NCBI RefSeq assembly: GCF_004001045.1
Contig: NZ_BIMK01000004.1
Span: forward strand, 124,001-188,000
DNA from: Paenibacillus chibensis
GTDB lineage: Bacteria; Bacillota; Bacilli; Paenibacillales; Paenibacillaceae
Length of the DNA stretch: 64,000 nucleotides
Direction: 5' to 3'
The position numbers were made by a program, and so were the translations under genes. The notes under the pieces are model-generated. The model searched no databases and was not told the DNA's origin. It saw nothing but the letters and a program-made list of their open reading frames with translations. Every line of letters begins with the position of its first letter. The first letter of the stretch is position 1. Shown here in pieces: positions 43,262 through 51,678 of the stretch.

Positions 43262-43669
43262 CTATGGCAAAACCGTCGGCGCCATGAAGGCGAACATAGG
43301 GAAATTCCTCAGCAAGCCGAACGCCAGCGACATGACCAGCATGAATGCCATCAAGATCTGGCTGAAGCGCCGCATGCCTTTCTTGTGGGTAACGGCATAG
43401 ACCACGTACATGGGCGCCAGTACAAATACCAGCGGATTATACCGGAAAGCCTGAACCCAGTCCAGGTGCAGCAAGGATAGAATAGCCCGCGTGATTCCGC
43501 ATCCCGGACAGTACCATCCCGTTACGGCATGAAAAGGGCAAGGAACGGTGATGCCGGTCAGCGGAACCCATGCCTTGAAATAGATTAAGCCTGCGGCAGC
43601 CAGGATGGCTCCCTTGAACAGCGGGGAGCGCTTCTTTGGTTCCGGGTGCTTATACGAGATTGTTGACAT
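43262..43669 (-). CDS. DUF2752 membrane protein
   Basis: A 135-residue membrane protein with three hydrophobic segments. The family motif is CPFHAVTGWYCPGCGITRA near residues 45-63, with closely spaced Cys residues (CP..., CPGCG) that could bind a metal or form disulfides, and a conserved RYNPLVF downstream. The function of DUF2752 is not established. The start at 43669 overlaps the end of the DUF4234 gene by 20 bases; an alternative ATG at 43687 is in frame, and neither has a strong ribosome site, so translation is probably coupled. Bicistronic with the DUF4234 gene. Confidence 0.8.
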   Translation of the reverse strand: MSTISYKHPEPKKRSPLFKGAILAAAGLIYFKAWVPLTGITVPCPFHAVTGWYCPGCGITRAILSLLHLDWVQAFRYNPLVFVLAPMYVVYAVTHKKGMRRFSQILMAFMLVMSLAFGLLRNFPMFAFMAPTVLP

Positions 43670-43985
43670 CGTTTTGAACCATGGCATACGTGACGATGCT
43701 TAGACCGAACAAATTGAGGATGACGTACAGAATAGCGTTGTCAGTAGCGCGTAAACCGCGCCGGCTTTGGGCAAATGCTACATGCTGGCCGATCTGGTAA
43801 GCCCAGATGAATCCCCAAATGCCGCAAGTAATCAAGGTCAAAAGGAAATGCTTGAGACCCGTAAAGTCTGGATCCCCGCTCAATTGGCCGACTTCATCGG
43901 TCAATACGATAAACCAGTAGATTCCGTATAGTCCGCAGGTGATGAGCGTTAAAATGATAGCTAATACAATGTTTCTCTGAGTCAT
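43650..43985 (-). CDS. DUF4234 membrane protein
   Basis: A 111-residue protein with three hydrophobic helices. The repeated LITCGLYGIYWF and LITCGIWGFIWAYQIG are the DUF4234 hallmark, a small membrane domain sometimes found fused to zinc ribbons or DUF2752-like proteins. No catalytic residues are seen. Function unknown; its coupling to a DUF2752 gene suggests the two make one membrane complex. First gene of the pair; divergent from the RsbQ-like gene. Confidence 0.8.
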   Translation of the reverse strand: MTQRNIVLAIILTLITCGLYGIYWFIVLTDEVGQLSGDPDFTGLKHFLLTLITCGIWGFIWAYQIGQHVAFAQSRRGLRATDNAILYVILNLFGLSIVTYAMVQNDVNNLV

Positions 43986-44194
43986 GAATGGGGCACCGTC
44001 CGATTTTATTTTCTTGCCAAATATGGATCTGAAACCGACAATAATTGTCCAAATTTGACAATATCATCGTATAAGCCCATGAATCTATTGGCAAGGTAAA
44101 TAATTACATTTGATAACATTTCGTGAATTCTGCCAACCTTCATACGGAAGTGGAAAGGAAAGCATGACCGAATTCTCTTGAAATTTCCACCCGC

Positions 44195-44213
44195 TCCCTT
44201 CAGAATGAAGGGA
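44195..44213. promoter_or_regulatory. Perfect palindrome before the RsbQ-like gene
   Basis: TCCCTTCA-GAA-TGAAGGGA, 8-bp arms with a 3-bp spacer, ends 28 bp before the RsbQ start. It could be an operator or, if transcribed, a 5' hairpin. No sigma-B-type promoter was recognised nearby. The A at 44241 then starts the gene region. Confidence 0.45.
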
Positions 44214-44241
44214 AAGCTAATCATAAAGGGAGTTATAGGAA

Positions 44242-45051
44242 ATGATTGATGTTGCAGCACGCAATAACGTCAAGGTCGTGGGCGAAGGAGAACGCACCGT
44301 TGTGTTTGCGCATGGATTCGGTTGCGATCAGAGCATGTGGAAATATATAACGCCATCGTTCGAGCAGCATTTTCGCATCGTTTTATTTGATTATGTAGGA
44401 TCGGGAAATTCGGATCTTGCCGCCTATACATCGGAAAAATACGGCACCTTTCGCGGTTATGTGCAGGATGTGCTGGATATTATAGATATGTTGAAGCTCG
44501 AACGGGTTACATTTATCGGCCATTCCGTTAGTTCGATGATCGGGATGCTGGCATCCATCGAGCGTCCGGACGCTTTTGATCAATTGATCATGATTGGGCC
44601 GTCTCCACGTTACCTCAACGACGGGGATCAGTATTTCGGCGGATTCGAACGCAGCGACATCGACGAGCTGCTGGATATGATGGAGATGAATTTTGCGGGC
44701 TGGGCCAGCTTTTTAGCTCCGCTGGCGATGAATGCGCCGGAGTCGCCGGGACTCACGAAGGAGCTGGAACGGAGCTTTATCTCGGGGGATCCGGTCATCG
44801 CGCGGGAATTCGCGGAGGTTACCTTTATGTCGGATCACCGCCAGGAGCTGCCGAAAGCGACGGTTCCGACGCTGATCCTGCAGTGCTCCGACGACAGCAT
44901 CGTTCCGATCCAGGTTGGAGAGTATCTGCACAAGCATTTGAAGAACAGCACGCTGCGCCTGATGGAGGCTAAGGGCCATTATCCGCATATCAGCCATCCT
45001 GAGGAAACGATCCGGGACATTTATGAGTTTCTTGGAGTGAGCCTTGGCTGA
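44242..45051 (+). CDS. rsbQ: RsbQ-like alpha/beta hydrolase
   Basis: A 269-residue alpha/beta hydrolase closely resembling Bacillus RsbQ along its length (FAHGFGCDQSMW, FDYVGSGNSD, LASIERPDAF, SPRYLND, DPVIAREFAE, SHPEETI). The catalytic triad is present: Ser 95 in GHSVSS, Asp 217/218 in LQCSDDS, His 246 in AKGHYPH. RsbQ binds a small hydrophobic ligand and is needed for PAS-phosphatase RsbP in the energy branch of the sigma-B stress cascade; plant D14/KAI2 receptors belong to the same fold group. Here the partner gene encodes PAS-GGDEF instead of PAS-PP2C and starts inside the stop codon (TGATG), so the two are coupled. Confidence 0.92.
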   Translation: MIDVAARNNVKVVGEGERTVVFAHGFGCDQSMWKYITPSFEQHFRIVLFDYVGSGNSDLAAYTSEKYGTFRGYVQDVLDIIDMLKLERVTFIGHSVSSMIGMLASIERPDAFDQLIMIGPSPRYLNDGDQYFGGFERSDIDELLDMMEMNFAGWASFLAPLAMNAPESPGLTKELERSFISGDPVIAREFAEVTFMSDHRQELPKATVPTLILQCSDDSIVPIQVGEYLHKHLKNSTLRLMEAKGHYPHISHPEETIRDIYEFLGVSLG

Positions 45052-46039
45052 TGACGAAGATGGATGAACGATTAAAATATGCCCCTTGCGGCTATGTTTC
45101 CATTACGCATGAAGGGATCGTCACGGACGTGAACCAGACGTTCCTGGACTTGATGGGGTATGTGGCCGAGGAATTGCTGCACAAGCATTTGGAGTCGATC
45201 ATGTCGACGGCGAACAAGCTGATATTCCATTCTTATTTCTATCCGCAGATCAATCTGAACGGACGGGTGGAGGAGCTGTTTATCAGCCTGAAGGACAAAC
45301 AAAAGCAGACGGTTCCGTTTATATTAAACGGAAGACGCTTCGAGGACGACGGCGTCGAAGTGATCGATTGTGTACTCGTCCAAATGAAAAACGCATTGAT
45401 TACGAACAGGAACTCCGCACCGCGAAGAAGCAAATTGAAGATGCGTATCGTCAGAAGGAGCAGGCACTGGCGAAGTTGGAGCAAATCCACAAGGAAATTG
45501 AGCGGAAACAATCCGAGCTCATGGAGATGAACGCCATGCTTGTGGAGCTGTCGGTGACGGACAAGCTGACAGGTCTCAAAAACCGCAGATACTTCCAGGA
45601 AAAGCTGGACGAGCAGCTGCATCGGTATCATGAGACCGGACAAGCATTTTCGTTGGTTATTATCGATATTGATCATTTCAAGCAAGTGAACGATACCTGG
45701 GGACATCAGATGGGCGACGAGGTCCTGGAGAAGCTCGCGAAAACCCTCACCATCCATGCCCGCAGCGAGGATACGGCCGCACGGCTGGGCGGAGAAGAAT
45801 TCGTGCTCATTCTGCCTCATACGGATGCCGCCCAGTCCAGCAAAATAGCTGAACGCTTGCGAATCGCCGTCATCGAGACCGTCTGGCCGATCGGCAGCAT
45901 TACGGTGAGCTCGGGAATCGCGACGGTAAATCCGGATGATTCGGGAGCTTCCCTGCTGAAAAAAGCCGATGAGGCGCTGTATGCCTCCAAAGAAAACGGC
46001 AGAAACCGCGTCACGCATATCGAGGATGTGAAGCGTTGA
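45051..46039 (+). pseudogene. PAS-coiled coil-GGDEF diguanylate cyclase, frameshifted
   Basis: The first frame (from ATG 45051) encodes a PAS domain (ITHEGIVTDVNQTFLDLMGY) up to about residue 112, then runs out of frame and stops at 45530. The -1 frame continues with RIDYEQELRTAKKQIEDAYR (coiled coil), DKLTGLKNRRYF and the GGDEF domain with GGEEF and an RSED inhibitory site, to 46039. The switch falls at ATG followed by AAAAAC (A5 at 45387-45391); one extra A would restore an intact gene of about 330 codons. The second part lacks its own ribosome site. Explanations: a sequencing error in the A-run, a true null mutation, or programmed -1 slippage. Coupled to the RsbQ-like gene. Confidence 0.8.
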
Positions 46040-46050
46040 AGAAATCGAAT

Positions 46051-46099
46051 AAACCCGGAAGGCGTTTCTCCCGCAGGAGATAGGCTTTCCGGGTTTTTG
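46051..46099. terminator. Bidirectional terminator after the GGDEF gene
   Basis: AACCCGGAA (46052-46060) pairs with TTCCGGGTT (46087-46095), the loop containing CTCC/GGAG, followed by TTTTG. It also lies at the end of the convergent permease genes. Confidence 0.88.
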
Positions 46100-46136
46100 T
46101 TTTACAAGGCCTGCTAAATGACGACTGCTGTGCCAA

Positions 46137-46967
46137 TCAACCTTTGACCGCGCCGGCGACCACGCCTTTGACGATGTATTTTTGCAGGAAAATAAACACG
46201 ATGATGGAAGGCAGTACGGCCATCACCATGGCAGTCATTGCATACTGCCAATCGGACGTATATTGTCCGACGAAGGTATAAGCGGCCAGCGTCAGTGTTT
46301 TGGTGGACGGCGAGCCGTTGACCATCAATAACGGTAGCAGGAAATCGTTCCAGATCCACATCACGTCGATGATGACGATCGTTGTCGTAACGGATTTCAA
46401 CAGCGGGAAAATCACACTGAAGAACAGCCGGAAGCCGGAAGCGCCGTCAATGGTCGCGCTCTCGTCGATTTCCTTCGGAATCCCCTTCACAAATCCGTGA
46501 TAGATGAACAGCGCAAGCGGTGCGCCAAAGCCCCAGTACAGAATGCCGAGTCCCCAGGTGCTGTCGGAGAGATTCAGTGACTTGGCCATCTGCATGACCG
46601 TGAGCATGATCGACTGAAATGGAATAAGCATCGGCATAATACAGAGAAAATAAATGACAAGGCTTGTGCGGGATTTGGTCCGGGCAAGTTTATAGGCAGC
46701 GATCGAAGAAATGAGAATGATACCGACAAGGCCCAGCACGGTCACGATCGTGTTGTTCAGGAACAACCGCGGATAGTTGATGAACTTCCATACATAGGTA
46801 TAGTTTTCAAACGTAAACGAGTGGGGCAGGGCAATAACATCAGTCATGACTTCTTTAAAGGTTTTGAAGGAGTTGATGATCGTCAGAAAGAGAGGATACA
46901 AGAACACCAGCGAAAGGAGAATCATCACGACTTCTAGGACGATGCGCCCGGTTTTCTTTTTACTCAT
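46137..46967 (-). CDS. ABC sugar permease, MalG type
   Basis: A 276-residue inner-membrane permease with six helices. The EAA loop that contacts the ATPase is visible in GIPKEIDESATIDGASGFRLFFSVIFPLLK, and the N-terminal LSLVFLYPLFLTIINSFK is characteristic. It overlaps the MalF-type permease by one base (TAATG). The ATPase is not encoded here and is probably a shared MsmX-type protein, as is usual in Bacillales. Together with the binding protein at 51679 and the alpha-galactosidase at 53102 it probably imports alpha-galactosides such as melibiose or raffinose. Confidence 0.93.
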   Translation of the reverse strand: MSKKKTGRIVLEVVMILLSLVFLYPLFLTIINSFKTFKEVMTDVIALPHSFTFENYTYVWKFINYPRLFLNNTIVTVLGLVGIILISSIAAYKLARTKSRTSLVIYFLCIMPMLIPFQSIMLTVMQMAKSLNLSDSTWGLGILYWGFGAPLALFIYHGFVKGIPKEIDESATIDGASGFRLFFSVIFPLLKSVTTTIVIIDVMWIWNDFLLPLLMVNGSPSTKTLTLAAYTFVGQYTSDWQYAMTAMVMAVLPSIIVFIFLQKYIVKGVVAGAVKG

Positions 46968-47851
46968 TATGCCTCAACCTCCCTGCGTTTAAAGATCGTG
47001 AGCTGTATGATGGTGATGATCAGGACCGCTACGAACAGAATCAACGCTTTGGCTGTGCCGTATCCGTACAGGTTGTTCTGGAACGTGTCGCGGTAAATAT
47101 CATAGGCCACGCTGTAGGTCGTACCGCCGGGGCCGCCTCCGGTGAGGGACAAAATCACATCGAATACCTTAATAGAGTTGGTGAGCGCCATGAACACCGA
47201 GATTGTAATGGATGGCGCGAGCAGCGGCAGCGTCACGCTGAAGAAGCGGCGGAAGGGTCCGGCTCCGTCCACGGTAGCGGCTTCCTTCAAGTCGTCCGGT
47301 ACCGACTGCAGGCCGGCGATGTAGATGACCAGGTAAAAGCCGATCGACTGCCAGATCGAAACGAGCAGGACGGATATAAAAGCGAGTCCCGGCTTGCCGA
47401 GCCAGCTGAGGCCGAAAATACTCCAGCCCGTGCTTACACCGAGCGATTCGAAGCCTTGCATGAAAATGAACTTCCAGATAAAACCGACGATCACGAGGCT
47501 GAGGATATAGGGAATGAAGAATGCCGCTCTGAGCCAGGTCGTTGATTTCAGCTTCATATCCAGTACGAGCGCCAACAGAATCGCCAGCACGTTCACGAGC
47601 ACGATATACAAAATGGCATATTTTACAGTGAACCAGGTCGCGTGCGTGAAATTCGTATCGCCAAGAAAAATCTGCTTGAAGTTATCCAGCCCGACGAATT
47701 TCGGATGTTTGGAAATCCCGTTCCACTTGGTCAGGGAGTAGCGAATCGTCATTACGAAAGGGTAGTAGAACACTGCGATGACGCTGATGAGGATGGGGAG
47801 GGTGAAGATCCCAAATTCAAGCTTTTCAGCCCGTTTTCTCCCGAGTTTCAT
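46967..47851 (-). CDS. ABC sugar permease, MalF type
   Basis: A 294-residue permease with six helices. The EAA loop is in VPDDLKEAATVDGAGPFRRFFSVTLPLL, and the sequence GGPGGTTYSVAYDIYRDTF follows, both typical of CUT1 sugar permeases. It pairs with the overlapping MalG-type gene. AGAGGTG precedes the ATG at 47851. The gene is divergent from the YesM/YesN pair that probably regulates it, and a good minus-strand promoter lies in between. Confidence 0.93.
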   Translation of the reverse strand: MKLGRKRAEKLEFGIFTLPILISVIAVFYYPFVMTIRYSLTKWNGISKHPKFVGLDNFKQIFLGDTNFTHATWFTVKYAILYIVLVNVLAILLALVLDMKLKSTTWLRAAFFIPYILSLVIVGFIWKFIFMQGFESLGVSTGWSIFGLSWLGKPGLAFISVLLVSIWQSIGFYLVIYIAGLQSVPDDLKEAATVDGAGPFRRFFSVTLPLLAPSITISVFMALTNSIKVFDVILSLTGGGPGGTTYSVAYDIYRDTFQNNLYGYGTAKALILFVAVLIITIIQLTIFKRREVEA

Positions 47852-47907
47852 TATCTTGCACCTCTTTTTCGTGACAGATTAAATGCGGTATGCGCTTTCT
47901 TGTGTTC

Positions 47908-47936
47908 ATTATAAAATAGCCGATTTGGCGTCTAAA
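47908..47936 (-). promoter_or_regulatory. Promoter of the permease genes
   Basis: On the minus strand TTTAGA (47936-47931), a 17-bp spacer and TATAAT (47913-47908), about 57 bp before the MalF-type start. Confidence 0.6.
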
Positions 47937-48063
47937 TGGATTTAAATAAACAGTTAAGGGTAAAAAGGTGAACTCAAGCCAAAAGATAGCCGTAATCGAA
48001 TAAATTGTGCTATAAGTGTACGTATAAGCGGCACAGAGGCCGCCCTGATGGGGGTGCAAGAAA

Positions 48064-49896
48064 ATGGGTTCGGTCAAAAAGGCTTTCATGCAGCTGAAGG
48101 AGCGAATCTCCAGGAGGCTGGTCAATAAGCTGGTCCTGCTGTTTACGAGCATAATTATTTTGGTCGTAGGCTCGTTGACGATCATTTCCTATCAGATGAT
48201 TGAGAAGGAATCAGTCAATAACAGCATTGCTAGCACCACGAACAATCTGAAGCTGATCAACCAGAAGCTGGAGGACTACCTGGATGGCATCGAGCAGTTG
48301 TCTCTGCCCTCTCTGCGGTATGACGAGACCATTCGCGCCATCGTGAACGAGGAATCGGATTATGCCTCCAAAATGTATCTGGAGGATTATCTGAGGGAGC
48401 TGTTTTACTCCAGGCACGATTTGAACGGCATTTATTTATATCTGATTGATCAAGGCAAATATTATTCCGTGACCCAGGAGGCTTACGACATCAAGGTTCG
48501 GGTAAGCTACGAGGTCGGAATTCCCGAACAAAGCTGGTACAAGCAGGCGATGAAGAGTCCGCGCAACCGGTCGTTCCAGTCCTTTTTGGATCCGGTGGAG
48601 CAGACGGGCTACGCCGCGAATGAGAAGCCGGGCTTTATGGCGTATCACCGGGTGCTGAGATCAATCGCCACGAAAGATCCCAAGGCGGTCATTTCCTTTT
48701 ACCTGAAACCGTCGGTCGTCGATGAAATCATGCAGGACATTCCGTTTGAAAAGGGTGAGCATTTGCTGTTCCTGGATCCGGACAATGTCCCGTTCCGTGC
48801 GGATGAATTTGGATTCTTCAAGGAAGCCAAGAGCGATGGATGGCTGAGCCGGATCGGGGATAGCACGCCGGACGCGCCGATGACACTAACCGCGAAGCGG
48901 CCGGAGGAAACGAAATACCTGGTGGTTTACAACGTGGGAGAAAAGGATGGCTGGAAGCTGGTCAAGCCGATCCCATACAGCAATATCTACGAGGCGGCCA
49001 AGACGGCAAGGAATCTCAGTTATATGATCGGCCTGATTTTCTTGGTGCTCTCGATCATTCTGGTCGTGCTGATCTCGAACGCCATCACGAAGCCGCTGCA
49101 TAAGTTGGCTTACCAAATGAAGCGATTTAGCGAAGGAACGTTTGATGCGTCCGCACCCGTCAAGGGCCGGGATGAGATTGCTTACTTGACTCAGCATTTC
49201 AATCGGATGGTGATCCGGACGAACGATCTCATCAACGAACGCTACAAAATGAAGCTGGTGGAAAAGAACGCGATTCTCAAGGCGTTGGAGGCCGAAATCA
49301 ACCCGCATTTCCTGTACAATGCCCTGCAGGCGATATCCACCAAGGCGCTGAAAAGCGGGGAATACGAGGTGGTGGATATGGTGGATGCGCTGGCGCTGAC
49401 GCTCCGGTATTGTATCAGCAGCAAGGATATTGTTTACGCCAGAGAAGAACTGAGGCATATTGACCATTATTTGGCGTTGCAAAAGGCGCGTTTTGGCAGC
49501 CGGCTTGAGGTGTCTGTTGATTGGGATCAGGCGCTGGAGGATTTACTGATTCCGAAGCTGTCCGTCCAATCACTGGTCGAAAATTCCATTAAGCATGCGG
49601 TAGAGAAGGTATCGGGACCCGTTAAAATCACGATCCGCGCCGAGTCGGAGGATACCCGCACGCGCATATCCGTTCACGACAACGGCCCGGGCATCGAAGA
49701 AGCCCGGATGACGCAAATTCTAAAGTCTTTTCAGACGGAATGGGAAGACCAGGAGGGTGAAAATATCGGCCTCAAGAACCTCCATACCCGGCTGAAGCTG
49801 CTGTACGGAGATGAGGCAGCGCTACAGATCGAAAGCAGCGGCGGAGGAACGACGATGATCATGTTCATACCACGGGGAGGTGGCAGCTATGTATAA
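48064..49896 (+). CDS. Sensor histidine kinase, YesM type
   Basis: A 610-residue membrane kinase: TM near 22-45, a large extracellular double-Cache-like region (~50-310), TM near 320-342, HAMP (NAITKPLHKLAYQMKRFSEG), His_kinase domain with LEAEINPHFLYNALQAISTKAL, and HATPase with VQSLVENSIKHAVE, DNGPGI and IGLKNLHTRL. YesM-type kinases sense extracellular sugars or oligosaccharides and signal to AraC-type partners. The regulator gene begins 8 bases before this gene ends. Located between permease and binding-protein genes of one ABC importer, which it presumably controls. Confidence 0.94.
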   Translation: MGSVKKAFMQLKERISRRLVNKLVLLFTSIIILVVGSLTIISYQMIEKESVNNSIASTTNNLKLINQKLEDYLDGIEQLSLPSLRYDETIRAIVNEESDYASKMYLEDYLRELFYSRHDLNGIYLYLIDQGKYYSVTQEAYDIKVRVSYEVGIPEQSWYKQAMKSPRNRSFQSFLDPVEQTGYAANEKPGFMAYHRVLRSIATKDPKAVISFYLKPSVVDEIMQDIPFEKGEHLLFLDPDNVPFRADEFGFFKEAKSDGWLSRIGDSTPDAPMTLTAKRPEETKYLVVYNVGEKDGWKLVKPIPYSNIYEAAKTARNLSYMIGLIFLVLSIILVVLISNAITKPLHKLAYQMKRFSEGTFDASAPVKGRDEIAYLTQHFNRMVIRTNDLINERYKMKLVEKNAILKALEAEINPHFLYNALQAISTKALKSGEYEVVDMVDALALTLRYCISSKDIVYAREELRHIDHYLALQKARFGSRLEVSVDWDQALEDLLIPKLSVQSLVENSIKHAVEKVSGPVKITIRAESEDTRTRISVHDNGPGIEEARMTQILKSFQTEWEDQEGENIGLKNLHTRLKLLYGDEAALQIESSGGGTTMIMFIPRGGGSYV

Positions 49897-51532
49897 AGTA
49901 CTGATTATTGATGATGAGGAGCCGCTGCGCGAGGCGATTTCCATCCTGGGCGATTGGAAGGCGCTTTCGGTCAGCGATGTTTTCGAGGCTACGAACGGTA
50001 AGGAGGGCTTGGAGATGATCGGGGAGCATCAGCCTGATCTGGTGATGGTAGACATGAAGATGCCGGAGATGAACGGCGTCGAATTCCTGCGGGTGATCGA
50101 GCAGGAGTATCCGGAGATGATGACGATCGTCATCAGCGGATATAACGATTTTGAATTCACAAAACAGGCAATCCATTCGAAGGTAGCGGATTATTTGTTG
50201 AAGCCGATCAATCGGCGTGAATTGAACGAGGCACTGCACAAGGCTTTCGACGTGATAGAGGCGAAGCGACAGCTTCAAAACGAATCCATCAGCCGCAATA
50301 TCGCTTATAATCTGTCCGTTCCGAAGCTCAAGGAAAAAATGTACCTTTCCATCATTGAAGGCAGCTTTAAACCCTACAATCACTCGGCGTTTTTGTCGCT
50401 GATCGGAGCGGACAAGCAGGGTCGGCAGTTCGGCGCCATCGTGCTGCGAATTCTGAATGTTGAGAGCATCCGCGACAGCCGTTTCAAGCGGGATATCGAG
50501 CTGCTCTATTTTGCGGTCGAGAACGTCATCAATGACATGTCCTCAGACAGGGTACAATGCTTCAGCTTTGCTAATCCGAAACAGGAGCGGGAAATGATTG
50601 CCGTGTATACGCTGTCAGGCGGGTACCCGCAGGAATGGACGTACCGTCTGGAACAGCTGGTCAAGCAGGCGGTCGCCCATCTGGGCAGCTTGTTTGGCAT
50701 GATCGCGGCAGGCGGCGTCGGTCCTTGCTTCGGCGATCCGATAGGGATCGCCGAATCCTACAAGGCGGCCAGAGCGGCCTTGCTGGAAACGGACCTGCTG
50801 CGGATGAAGGGGCAAGGCGTGACTGGTAGTTCCGATAAGCCAACCGCCGTAAGGGACATTCATTCGCTGACAAGCCGGATGCCGTTGATCCGCAACGCTC
50901 TGGAAGCTGGGAACCTTCATCATGCGCGGACGATTCTCAGCGAGTTCACGGCCAAGGTCAAGACCTCGGAAACCTTCAGCCTGGGCGATGCCGACCGAAT
51001 GATTCATGAGGCTGCCGTTCTGTTCAACGATATGGCGCTAGAGTTGGGCGTGTCGGCAGATCAAATTCCGCCATCCGGCGGGGAACGGGCACTTCGTTCC
51101 CTTGGCATGATGACCGATTTTGCCACATTTGACGAATTCGAGCATCTGCTGATGCTCATCCTGGAGCGTTACGGCGAACTGATCGGCAAGAAAATGGCGG
51201 GTAACCGTCCGTTTAACGCCGCGGATATCAAGGATTACATCGACAAGCATTATTTTGAGGACATTAAGATTTCCATGTTCACCGAAAAATATTATCTCAG
51301 CCGGGAGTATCTGATGAAGCTCTTCAAGCAGCATTTCGGCTACGGCATCCATGAATACGTGCAGAAGGTCCGGATGGACAAGGCCCGGCAGCTGCTGGAT
51401 GACCAGAGTCTGAAAATCCAGGATATTTCGGAGATGCTGGGATACAAAGATAAAAACTATTTCAGCAAGGCGTTCCGCAATTATTACTCGATTTCACCGT
51501 CTGAATACCGAAGCAGCAGAATGGAACACTGA
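49889..51532 (+). CDS. AraC-type response regulator, YesN type
   Basis: A 547-residue regulator. The receiver has IIDDEEPLREA, Asp in LVMVDMKMPEMNG, Ser in VISGYND and Lys in LLKPIN. A long middle region (~130-440) is unassigned. The C-terminal AraC domain shows AADIKDYIDKHYFEDIK, LMKLFKQHFGYGIHEYV and LKIQDISEMLGYKDKNYFSKAF. GGGGAGG lies 8 bp before ATG 49889; the in-frame GTG at 49880 overlaps this site. Partner of the YesM-type kinase; likely targets are the divergent permease promoter and the binding-protein gene that follows. Confidence 0.94.
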   Translation: MYKVLIIDDEEPLREAISILGDWKALSVSDVFEATNGKEGLEMIGEHQPDLVMVDMKMPEMNGVEFLRVIEQEYPEMMTIVISGYNDFEFTKQAIHSKVADYLLKPINRRELNEALHKAFDVIEAKRQLQNESISRNIAYNLSVPKLKEKMYLSIIEGSFKPYNHSAFLSLIGADKQGRQFGAIVLRILNVESIRDSRFKRDIELLYFAVENVINDMSSDRVQCFSFANPKQEREMIAVYTLSGGYPQEWTYRLEQLVKQAVAHLGSLFGMIAAGGVGPCFGDPIGIAESYKAARAALLETDLLRMKGQGVTGSSDKPTAVRDIHSLTSRMPLIRNALEAGNLHHARTILSEFTAKVKTSETFSLGDADRMIHEAAVLFNDMALELGVSADQIPPSGGERALRSLGMMTDFATFDEFEHLLMLILERYGELIGKKMAGNRPFNAADIKDYIDKHYFEDIKISMFTEKYYLSREYLMKLFKQHFGYGIHEYVQKVRMDKARQLLDDQSLKIQDISEMLGYKDKNYFSKAFRNYYSISPSEYRSSRMEH

Positions 51533-51561
51533 AGTGAAAAAAGGATCACGTCACTTTTTTA
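51532..51561 (+). terminator. Weak terminator after the YesN-type regulator
   Basis: AAGTGA (51532-51537) can pair with TCACTT (51551-51556) before a T-run. Only 6 bp of stem, so termination may be partial and the binding-protein gene may receive read-through. Confidence 0.4.
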
Positions 51562-51678
51562 CCCTCATTACTTCACTTATCTGCATTTTTATGATGAAGC
51601 GTTTTCAATACAATAAGGCCAAGAGGTAATACTTCTTATCCAATTTTGATAGCATGAACAGAAGGTGGGGGAACACGG

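Noticed and set aside
51594..51607. Possible CcpA cre site ATGAAGCGTTTTCA before the sugar-binding lipoprotein
   Set aside because: The right half fits the consensus but the first three positions do not; too weak without a genome-wide matrix score.
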